A DNA stretch of 7,401 nucleotides from Verrucomicrobiales bacterium (GTDB lineage Bacteria > Verrucomicrobiota > Verrucomicrobiia > Limisphaerales > Palsa-1400), in the NCBI GenBank assembly GCA_028293405.1, contig JAQGOW010000398.1:1-7401 (forward strand), written 5' to 3'. The translations under genes and the position numbers were made by a program. Shown one piece after another: positions 1 to 5,276 of the stretch; the stretch's first letter is position 1, and each line of letters starts with the position of its first letter. The notes below the pieces were generated by a model, which saw only the letters and a program-made list of their open reading frames with translations, did not search any database and was not told the DNA's origin.

Positions 1-52
1 TAACTCCTTCGTCGCCGCTTCGCGTAAGTGAACTTTCGTTGATGGGATTTTA

Positions 53-182
53 CCCAGGGTAGGCCCCTGTTACCCTAGCCAACCCTGGGCTGAGGGATGG
101 AACCGCGTTGCGGTTCGCGGGAAGGTAACAGCCAGATTTAGGAGGCCGATGGGGGCGATTGAAGATGGCTCGCGCCTTCCCG
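53..182. repeat. REP-like structured intergenic element (three inverted repeats)
   Basis: This non-coding stretch holds three perfect or near-perfect inverted repeats. The first pairs CCCAGGGT (53-60) with ACCCTGGG (82-89); after one A/A mismatch, GGC (62-64) pairs with GCC (78-80). The second is a tight 7-bp hairpin, GAACCGC (100-106) and GCGGTTC (110-116), with a 3-base loop. The third is a wider 8-bp pair, CGGGAAGG (118-125) and CCTTCCCG (175-182). The CCCAGGGT/ACCCTGGG arms resemble recurrent intergenic repeats I associate with Verrucomicrobia and Planctomycetes genomes, some of which carry REP-associated transposases; that link is from memory and untested. A structured RNA is the alternative reading. 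Apart from this element I see no gene in 1-249. The reading frames crossing it are low-complexity and Arg-rich, and I treat them as spurious. Confidence 0.45.
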
Positions 183-249
183 AGGGTTGAGTGTGCGGGG
201 TGTCACGCTCAGTTGACAGATGGGTGGGTTTTCTTGAAGCTCTCTCATT

Positions 250-672
250 ATGGAACAGATTATTTTTCCTCGGAGTCCGCGTGAGACGATGGCGGGTTGG
301 GTTTATCTGCCGCGCTTTGTTGATAAGGTTCGCCTGCATCTCGCGGGCAAGTTGGCGAAGGATTATCAGGATAATTTTACAAAAGGTTTCGATGGCTCGT
401 GGTGCAAAGCGGCGGGGGTGACGCCGGAGCAGTTTATCGAGGTCGTCAAAGGCACGGTGACGGACGGGCAAGTGGCGGATTGGGTTTCTAAAAATGTGAA
501 GTCAACGGCTGCACAAAAAACGGAGTTCAACAATTTCGTATTGAACCGTGGACGCGATGCCGATGATGCGCGCCAACGCTTGCAGATGCGACTCAAGGAA
601 GCGGGGCTGGATCATCGCAAGGACATCGAGACGTTTGTCGACTTCATCGATGCGGATGAAAAACGGATTTGA
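250..672 (+). CDS. DUF5069 domain-containing protein, function unknown
   Basis: This encodes a 140-residue soluble protein with no signal peptide or membrane segment. Its N-terminus, with FPRSPRET (6-13) followed by a Gly-Trp-Val-Tyr-Leu-Pro-Arg stretch (16-22), Asp-Lys-x-Arg (25-28) and AGKL (32-35), matches the opening I know from the DUF5069 family, common in Verrucomicrobia and Planctomycetes. A Phe-Asp-Gly (47-49) and a short Cys/Gly stretch (52-56) also fit. The C-terminal half is charged and helical, ending in an acidic patch near 126-137. The length is normal for the family and the gene looks complete. The start at 250 places the conserved motif a few residues in, as expected. No Shine-Dalgarno sequence is visible. 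A TTGACA lies at 213-218 but has no matching -10 at normal spacing. The gene stands alone and converges on lpxA. No biochemical function is known to me, so none is assigned. Confidence 0.85.
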   Translation: MEQIIFPRSPRETMAGWVYLPRFVDKVRLHLAGKLAKDYQDNFTKGFDGSWCKAAGVTPEQFIEVVKGTVTDGQVADWVSKNVKSTAAQKTEFNNFVLNRGRDADDARQRLQMRLKEAGLDHRKDIETFVDFIDADEKRI

Positions 673-673
673 A

Positions 674-699
674 GATAGGAGATAGGAGATAGGAGATAG
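674..699. repeat. Heptamer tandem repeat GATAGGA, about 3.7 copies
   Basis: Three exact copies of GATAGGA (674-680, 681-687, 688-694) are followed by a partial GATAG (695-699). The array begins directly after the DUF5069 stop codon, in the 59-bp gap between two convergent genes, so it is outside coding sequence and away from any start codon. It is a simple-sequence repeat that could change copy number by slippage. No terminator hairpin is visible in this gap. Confidence 0.85.
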
Positions 700-731
700 A
701 AGGCGGAACGCTGAAGGATGAAACGGAGGGG

Positions 732-1532
732 CTAGGTTTCGTCGTCGTCGTCGGTTTCGATTGAAACGAAGTGGGGGGCCACGCCGCGTTTGCTGGATAA
801 GACGAAATCGATGAGTAACGCGGCCGGTTTGCTGGTGAACATGGATTTACAGGCAGCGGCGACTTTGGTGATGTTTTGTCCGCTGCGGAATAATTCGTGG
901 TAAACCTTTTTCAGTTCCAAGCGCTCTTCGGGGCTCAATCCGGCACGGCGCAAACCGATTATATTTAACCCGCAAATACCGTTGACGCCGAGGGCAATGG
1001 TAAACGGCGGCAAATCTTTGCTGATGGCGGCACCGCCTTGCATCAAAGACAGTGAACCGACGCGAGCGAATTGGTGCACGAGGCAATTACCAGAAATAAA
1101 CGCGCGATCGTCAACACGCACGTGCCCGCCTAAGAGCGCGCCGTTGGCGATGATGATGTTGTTTCCGACCTGGGAATTATGACCAACGTGCGCGTTGGCC
1201 ATCAGAAAGTTGTCTGAACCAATCACCGTATCCTCTTCGTCTTTGTTGGAGCGATGAACGGTGACGCCTTCGCGAAAGGTGTTGTTGTTTCCAATGCGCA
1301 ATCGCGTTGGTGCGTTTTTGTATTTTAAATCCTGCGGAGCTTCGCCAATAACTGCGCCTGCGAAAATTTTGTTGTTCGCGCCGATGGTGGTGTGGCCGGT
1401 CAGATAAGCGTGCGGACCGACGACGCAACCGGGGCCGAGGACAACATGCTCATCAATGACCGCGAGGGGGCCGACTGCGACGGTGGCGTCGAGTCGGGCT
1501 TTGGGATGGATAACAGCGGTCGAATGAATCAT
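732..1532 (-). CDS. lpxA: UDP-N-acetylglucosamine acyltransferase (LpxA)
   Basis: LpxA transfers an R-3-hydroxyacyl chain from acyl carrier protein to the 3-OH of UDP-GlcNAc, the first step of lipid A synthesis, in the cytoplasm. The 266-residue product is close to the 262 of E. coli. Residues 1-190 form a left-handed beta-helix of hexapeptide repeats; the rest is the helical C-terminal domain. Family hallmarks are visible: QDLKY (67-71), the Arg-Glu and HR stretch (87-94), and ANAHVGH (112-118), where His118 matches catalytic His125 of E. coli. His137 and His153 match His144 and His160. Gly166 aligns with the E. coli acyl-length residue Gly173, so a longer acyl chain is possible (inference). 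The start at 1532 was chosen because MIHSTAVIHP aligns with the E. coli N-terminus; an ATG at 1592 would add 20 residues inside radC. The gene follows radC by one base. The protein ends in an acidic ETDDDDET tail encoded by GAC repeats. Confidence 0.96.
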   Translation of the reverse strand: MIHSTAVIHPKARLDATVAVGPLAVIDEHVVLGPGCVVGPHAYLTGHTTIGANNKIFAGAVIGEAPQDLKYKNAPTRLRIGNNNTFREGVTVHRSNKDEEDTVIGSDNFLMANAHVGHNSQVGNNIIIANGALLGGHVRVDDRAFISGNCLVHQFARVGSLSLMQGGAAISKDLPPFTIALGVNGICGLNIIGLRRAGLSPEERLELKKVYHELFRSGQNITKVAAACKSMFTSKPAALLIDFVLSSKRGVAPHFVSIETDDDDET

Positions 1533-1533
1533 G

Positions 1534-2244
1534 TCAGGGATAGAAATAGCCCAATTCACGCAGGGAAGCATAATCTTTTCCGCTCGGGCCAACTTTGCGT
1601 CCGAGGATGATATGGTCGACCACCTCGATTTTCAGAAGTTGGCCGGCACGGACGATGTCGCGCGTGGTTCGGATGTCGGACTCGGACGGGCTCGGGTCGC
1701 CACTGGGATGATTGTGGACCAGAACAATCGCGGCGGCGTTGGCAGAAATGGCGCGTCGGAACACTTCGCGCGGGTGGACGATAATTTGGTCCAAAATTCC
1801 CTGGGAGATTTTTTCGACTCGAATCAACTTCTTGCGTGTGTTGAGAAGAATAACCTGAAACTGTTCGACTTCATATTGGCGATTGTCTTCGCGCAGGTAA
1901 TCGGCAACACGCTCGGGGTTATCAAGAACCGGCGCTTCGCCGTGAGTTTCGTCAACGAGCAGACGCGCTAGTTTGAAAGCGCTTTTCAACGCGATGGCTT
2001 TGTCGCGGCCGACGCCTTTTACCGTTCGCAAGTCATCGAGCGAGGCGCGGGAAAGTTGATCGAGGGTTCCGAATTTATTGAGCAGTTCGGCACCGATTTG
2101 GATGGCAGAAGCGCCCTTGGTCCCGGTGCGAAGGAGGATGGCGAGCAACTCGGATTTACTCAAGGCATCGGCGCCGTGCTTTATCATTCGTTCCCGCGGA
2201 CGTTCGCTTTCGGGAAGGTCCTGGATGCGGGTGCCGCTCGTCAT
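1534..2244 (-). CDS. radC: RadC family JAMM/MPN+ protein
   Basis: This is a complete 236-residue RadC-family protein. Residues 1-65 are the family N-terminal region, with RIQDLP (6-11), the RER and Lys-His-Gly stretch (17-24), and Ser-Glu-Leu-Leu-Ala-Ile-Leu-Leu-Arg-Thr-Gly-Thr (31-42). A helix-hairpin-helix-like segment follows (about 68-95, with VKGVG at 75-79). The JAMM metalloprotease-fold domain occupies about 108-236. Its predicted zinc-site residues are all present: Glu127, His177, His179, Ser187 and Asp190, in HNHPSGDPSPSESD. RadC was historically named as a DNA repair protein, but that role is not established, and the intact metal site only makes hydrolase activity plausible. The start at 2244 begins with MTSGTRIQDLP, the usual family opening; a frame open to 2331 would add 29 residues without family resemblance and run into the divergent gene. 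The gene is upstream of lpxA and probably co-transcribed with it. Confidence 0.93.
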   Translation of the reverse strand: MTSGTRIQDLPESERPRERMIKHGADALSKSELLAILLRTGTKGASAIQIGAELLNKFGTLDQLSRASLDDLRTVKGVGRDKAIALKSAFKLARLLVDETHGEAPVLDNPERVADYLREDNRQYEVEQFQVILLNTRKKLIRVEKISQGILDQIIVHPREVFRRAISANAAAIVLVHNHPSGDPSPSESDIRTTRDIVRAGQLLKIEVVDHIILGRKVGPSGKDYASLRELGYFYP

Positions 2245-2252
2245 TTGCCCGC

Positions 2253-2281
2253 GTTGTAACCCCAAGGACGCACGCCAGCAA
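2253..2281 (-). promoter_or_regulatory. Possible promoter for radC-lpxA
   Basis: Read on the minus strand, a TTGCTG hexamer (2281-2276) is followed after exactly 17 bases by TACAAC (2258-2253), a 3-of-6 and a 4-of-6 match to the sigma-70 consensus. The TACAAC ends 8 bases before the radC ATG, so transcription would start almost at the start codon, giving a leaderless or nearly leaderless message. This suits the lack of a Shine-Dalgarno sequence. The match is weak and rests on position and spacing. The divergent gap (2245-2301) must also serve the + strand enolase-superfamily gene, for which I see no convincing promoter. Confidence 0.2.
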
Positions 2282-2301
2282 TCTGTTTTTGCATTGCTTT
2301 G

Positions 2302-3486
2302 ATGGGCGGAAAAAACAAGATTGCCGAACAAGCGGCGCGCGCCCAGCGACGTGCCTTACCTTTTGTGAAGATTACACGCATCGAAACGATTCCGATTCGC
2401 ATTCCGCTCAAGGCCGATGTGGCGATTCGCAGTGGACGCGGTGGGGCGCATACGGTTTCGCCGTTTCTGATTGTTAAGGTTCATACGGACGCTGGAATTG
2501 TCGGTCTCGGCGAAGCTTCATGCACGCCGCGATGGAGTGGTGAAGATCAAGTTACCGCAGCGCATCTTATTGCCACTTATCTCGAACCGTTGCTCGTAGG
2601 GCAAAATCCGCTCGAGATTGATTCGCTCACGCAAAAATTCCGGCTCGCGTTCGCCGGGAATATGTTCACGAAGGCGGCGGTTGAAATGGCGCTGTGGGAT
2701 ATCGCTGGGAAAGCGGCCGGCAAACCGGTTTACGAATTGCTCGGCGGTAAAGTGCGCGAGTTCGTCACGACGAAATGGTCCGTGTCAGGAGTTGAACCCG
2801 AGAGAGCGGCTGAGATTGCAAAGCGCGCCATCGAACAAGGTTTTAAGGCGATGAAGGTTAAAGTCGGGATTGATCCCGATCAGGATGTTGCTCGTGTTCG
2901 CGCAGTGCGCGAGGCAATCGGCGATGGAACGAAACTGGGCGTCGATGCCAATGGCGGTTGGAATTTGAACAATGCGGAGAGCACGATCGCGCGTTTACGG
3001 GAGTCGAAAATTTATTTCGTGGAACAACCGCTGCCGCCCGAAGAGATCGTGGAAATGGCCGGATTGCGCAAACGTATCGGGCTGCCGGTGATTGCGGATG
3101 AAAGTGTTTTCACGTTGCAGGATGCCAAAATGGTTTTGCGCATGAACGCCGCCGATGTGCTGTCGGTGTACGTCGGCAAAGCGGGAGGAATCGGGCCGGC
3201 GAAACAGATCGCGGATTTTGCGTTGTCCGCCGGTTTGCGATGCACCATTGGGAGCAACTTGGAACTTGGCATCGGCAGTGCGGCGATGACTCATCTCGGA
3301 ATTGCCAGTTCAGGAATTCATGCGGAAGAATTCCCGTGCGATATCATCGGGCCTTTTTATTACGAGGACGATGTTGTGCAGGAGCCGTTGCCGATCGTCG
3401 CGGGTCAGGCGCGGCCGAATGTGAAGCCCGGCTTGGGCATCGAATTGGATGAACAAAAACTCGCGAGGTATCGCGTAAATAGTTAG
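2302..3486 (+). CDS. Enolase superfamily enzyme, muconate lactonizing (MR/MLE) subgroup
   Basis: This is a complete 394-residue enolase superfamily protein with the N-terminal capping domain (about 23-150) and the (beta/alpha)7-beta barrel (about 150-370). The general acid/base pattern is that of the muconate lactonizing enzyme subgroup: Lys185 and Lys187 in a KxK motif (MKVKVG), metal ligands Asp215 (VDANGGW), Glu241 (VEQPLPP) and Asp266 (IADES), Lys293 (YVGKAGG) on the opposite face, and Glu321 in SNLELGIGSAA. This subgroup includes muconate and chloromuconate cycloisomerases, o-succinylbenzoate synthase, dipeptide epimerases and N-succinylamino acid racemases. The sequence does not decide among them, and no catabolic or menaquinone genes are nearby, so no substrate is assigned. 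The ATG at 2302 gives a basic 21-residue lead-in. A GTG at 2365 would start at VKITRIETIPIRIPL, which resembles the usual family start, so the shorter form is a real alternative. The stop overlaps the end of the convergent methyltransferase. Confidence 0.9.
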   Translation: MGGKNKIAEQAARAQRRALPFVKITRIETIPIRIPLKADVAIRSGRGGAHTVSPFLIVKVHTDAGIVGLGEASCTPRWSGEDQVTAAHLIATYLEPLLVGQNPLEIDSLTQKFRLAFAGNMFTKAAVEMALWDIAGKAAGKPVYELLGGKVREFVTTKWSVSGVEPERAAEIAKRAIEQGFKAMKVKVGIDPDQDVARVRAVREAIGDGTKLGVDANGGWNLNNAESTIARLRESKIYFVEQPLPPEEIVEMAGLRKRIGLPVIADESVFTLQDAKMVLRMNAADVLSVYVGKAGGIGPAKQIADFALSAGLRCTIGSNLELGIGSAAMTHLGIASSGIHAEEFPCDIIGPFYYEDDVVQEPLPIVAGQARPNVKPGLGIELDEQKLARYRVNS

Positions 3487-4205
3487 CGCTTCTTGCGCGC
3501 GATGAATGCGAAGCGGTTTGGGCCGAGCGCGTATTGACCATAACTGCGGTGCGTCGTAACAGAAAACCCACAGTGACGTAACGCTTCGCGGGTGGCGTTC
3601 ACATCAATCAACACGGCGCGATGAGTTTCTTCAGCTCGACGCCACGCGCCACCGACTTTGCGGAAACTGACGATGTTGCGAACGAGCAAATTGCGCTCTT
3701 GTTTTGCTTCGACACAAACAGCCCAATCGCGCCCGGCCCGACCGTGATGATAGTTCAAAGGCATCTTTGATTGCGCAATGGCGTCGAAAATGAAAAAGCC
3801 GCCAGGCCGAAGTGCTTTTGCAATGCGCGCGAACAGTGGCCGCAGGGCCGGTCGTTTTGATTCAGTCGGTTGTAAGTATTGGATGCCTTCGCCGATGATT
3901 GTGACGACATCGCATTGGGGCAGTTTGAAACCGTGCAGTGACGCGCAGCGGAATTGAACTTTTGGTGCGTTCACTTTGGCGATGTCGAGCATCGCTTTTG
4001 AGCGGTCGACTGCTAAGACGTCGAAGCCGGCGCGGTGAGCGGTGTCGGCCCAAATCCCACTACCGCAGGCGAGGTCGATCAACACGCCGTTGCGAATGCC
4101 CGCTTTGCTCAACATTTTCAAAAGTTGCGGGCCTGCGGCTTGTGCGAAGCGGCCGTAGGCATGGTGATGGATCCAGGCCAAATCGCGTTGATACAGAGTC
4201 GGCAT
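3483..4205 (-). CDS. Class I SAM-dependent methyltransferase
   Basis: This encodes a 240-residue cytoplasmic protein with a Rossmann-like SAM-binding fold. Motif I is VLIDLACGSG (41-50), the acidic end of strand 2 is AVDRS (65-69, Asp67, expected to bind the SAM ribose), a motif II-like stretch CDVVTIIGE lies at 98-106, and a motif III-like LRPGGFFIFD is at 132-141. The N-terminal MPTLYQRDLAWIHHHAYGRF resembles a family of uncharacterised methyltransferases that start with a similar YxxDLAxIH segment. The C-terminal half (about 150-240) should define the substrate, which I cannot identify; DNA, protein, lipid and small-molecule targets are all open. The ATG at 4205 was chosen because that opening matches the family. 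An ATG at 4241 would add 12 residues and leave only about 30 bases to the divergent gene. The last four bases overlap the end of the enolase-superfamily gene. Confidence 0.85.
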   Translation of the reverse strand: MPTLYQRDLAWIHHHAYGRFAQAAGPQLLKMLSKAGIRNGVLIDLACGSGIWADTAHRAGFDVLAVDRSKAMLDIAKVNAPKVQFRCASLHGFKLPQCDVVTIIGEGIQYLQPTESKRPALRPLFARIAKALRPGGFFIFDAIAQSKMPLNYHHGRAGRDWAVCVEAKQERNLLVRNIVSFRKVGGAWRRAEETHRAVLIDVNATREALRHCGFSVTTHRSYGQYALGPNRFAFIARKKR

Positions 4206-4273
4206 AGCGCAACGGTAGCGGTAAATTGCTTCTTTTGACAACTCGGCTGTCGTGCCACAATTGCGGTCTAATC
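4206..4273. promoter_or_regulatory. Divergent intergenic region, likely holding two promoters
   Basis: This 68-bp gap separates the start of the minus-strand methyltransferase from the start of the plus-strand secreted protein, so it should hold promoters for both. A perfect TTGACA lies at 4235-4240 on the + strand and a TCTAAT (5 of 6 to TATAAT) at 4267-4272. They are 26 bases apart, too far for one sigma-70 promoter, and the TCTAAT nearly touches the ATG at 4274. No exact promoter can be assigned. Confidence 0.25.
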
Positions 4274-5215
4274 ATGACCGCGCGGTTAATTATTATATTG
4301 GCAATGGCCTTCAGCGCGTCAGCCGCAATCGCAGCTGATTCGACTGAGCAGATCACGACGATTACCAACGCAGAAGGTGTTCGCATCGTTGTCGACGCGC
4401 CGTCGCCCATGCCACCGGGCAAAAACATGACGCTGGTTTTTTACGCGTTGCCGAACGGGAACACCATCGAGCAGACGATCGGAAAACGGACCAAGGAGGG
4501 CGATGATTGGCATTTTAATATTCAGCACATCGGCGCGCAAACCCGTTACTTGCGCAATCGGTTTCCCAACCAGACGCTCGTGGTCGCGTTCCTGGAAAAC
4601 AATTTGAAGTCGTGGCCGACATGGCGAAAGAAGCACGGCGATGCCGGTATCCCTGCCCTGTTCGACTCGGTCAAAAAACAATTTCCTAATCGAAAAATTG
4701 AAACTGTGCTCGCCGCTCATAGCGGTGGCGGCAGTTTGATTTTTGGTTATCTCAATTCTGTGACCAACATTCCCGATGACATCATGCGCATCGTCTTTCT
4801 CGATTCCGATTACGCGTACGACAAGGCGTTACATCGCGATAAATTCGTGCGTTGGCTTGAAAGCTCGCGACCGCATTGGCTGGTCGTGCTTGCGTACCGT
4901 GACGACATCGCGCTGCTGAACGGGAAGACATTCGTGAGCGCGGCCGGTGGCACCTGGGGGCGCACTCATTTGATGAAGACCGACTTGGGTTCCACATTCC
5001 CGGTTCAGTGCACGCAGGAGAAGGAACTCGAAACGTGCGTGGCGCGTGATCGCCATATTTTGATGTATTTGCGCGAAAATCCGGAAAAGAAGATTTGGCA
5101 CACGGTGCAAGTCGAACTGAACGGCTTCATTCACGGCCTGCTCGCCGGCACTCCCGAGGAGGGTAACGGTTACGAATACCTTGGGAAACACGTCTATGAC
5201 GCGTATATCCACTGA
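4274..5215 (+). CDS. Exported alpha/beta-hydrolase-like protein, function unknown
   Basis: This encodes a 313-residue protein with a clear Sec signal peptide: a single Arg at 4, a hydrophobic core at about 5-19, and an Ala-Ile-Ala cleavage site after residue 20. The mature protein should be periplasmic or secreted. The segment LAAHSGGGSLIFGYL (146-160) looks like the nucleophile elbow of an alpha/beta-hydrolase, with Ser150 as nucleophile and Ala148 where Gly is usual. IVFLDSDY (173-180) offers an Asp and FIHGL (285-289) offers His287, in the right order for a catalytic triad; these assignments are inferred from pattern only. Two cysteines (246, 255) could form a disulfide. The ATG at 4274 begins the signal peptide directly; a TTG at 4226 would put 16 residues in front of it and is unlikely. 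rimO follows after 61 bases on the same strand. I do not recognise a characterised homologue, and the substrate is unknown. Confidence 0.75.
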   Translation: MTARLIIILAMAFSASAAIAADSTEQITTITNAEGVRIVVDAPSPMPPGKNMTLVFYALPNGNTIEQTIGKRTKEGDDWHFNIQHIGAQTRYLRNRFPNQTLVVAFLENNLKSWPTWRKKHGDAGIPALFDSVKKQFPNRKIETVLAAHSGGGSLIFGYLNSVTNIPDDIMRIVFLDSDYAYDKALHRDKFVRWLESSRPHWLVVLAYRDDIALLNGKTFVSAAGGTWGRTHLMKTDLGSTFPVQCTQEKELETCVARDRHILMYLRENPEKKIWHTVQVELNGFIHGLLAGTPEEGNGYEYLGKHVYDAYIH

Positions 5216-5276
5216 CGAAAAAGACCGCATTTTCCATTAGATTTGCGCCGAAACTCGCGTAAGTTGGCAGCCGCCC

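Noticed and set aside
21..29. CGCGTAAGT also occurring upstream of rimO (5256-5264), as a possible shared promoter motif
   Set aside because: Many 9-mers are expected to recur by chance in 7.4 kb, neither copy has a -35 partner at good spacing, and the first is over 200 bases from the next start.
213..218. TTGACA as a -35 box for the DUF5069 gene
   Set aside because: The base pattern 16-18 bases downstream has no resemblance to a -10; the nearest AT-rich stretch is 27 bases away and runs into the start codon.
191..421. 76-residue plus-strand frame beginning upstream of the DUF5069 gene
   Set aside because: Its composition is Arg/Trp/Leu-rich and it overlaps the DUF5069 gene in another frame, which has clear family motifs.
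70..471. 133-residue minus-strand reading frame at the left end
   Set aside because: It is Arg-rich and low-complexity, crosses the inverted-repeat element and then lies antisense to the DUF5069 gene; nothing in it resembles a family.
735..758. GAC-repeat acidic tail of LpxA as a possible frameshift artefact
   Set aside because: The frame is uninterrupted, the helical C-terminal domain before it is complete, and the total length is normal; a short acidic tail is harmless variation.
1533..1592. N-terminal extension of LpxA from the ATG at 1592
   Set aside because: The extra 20 residues lie inside radC and have no counterpart in LpxA; the ATG at 1532 aligns exactly with the known family start.
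2245..2331. N-terminal extension of RadC up to 2331
   Set aside because: It would overlap the divergent enolase-superfamily gene, and the added residues do not resemble RadC; the ATG at 2244 fits the family start.
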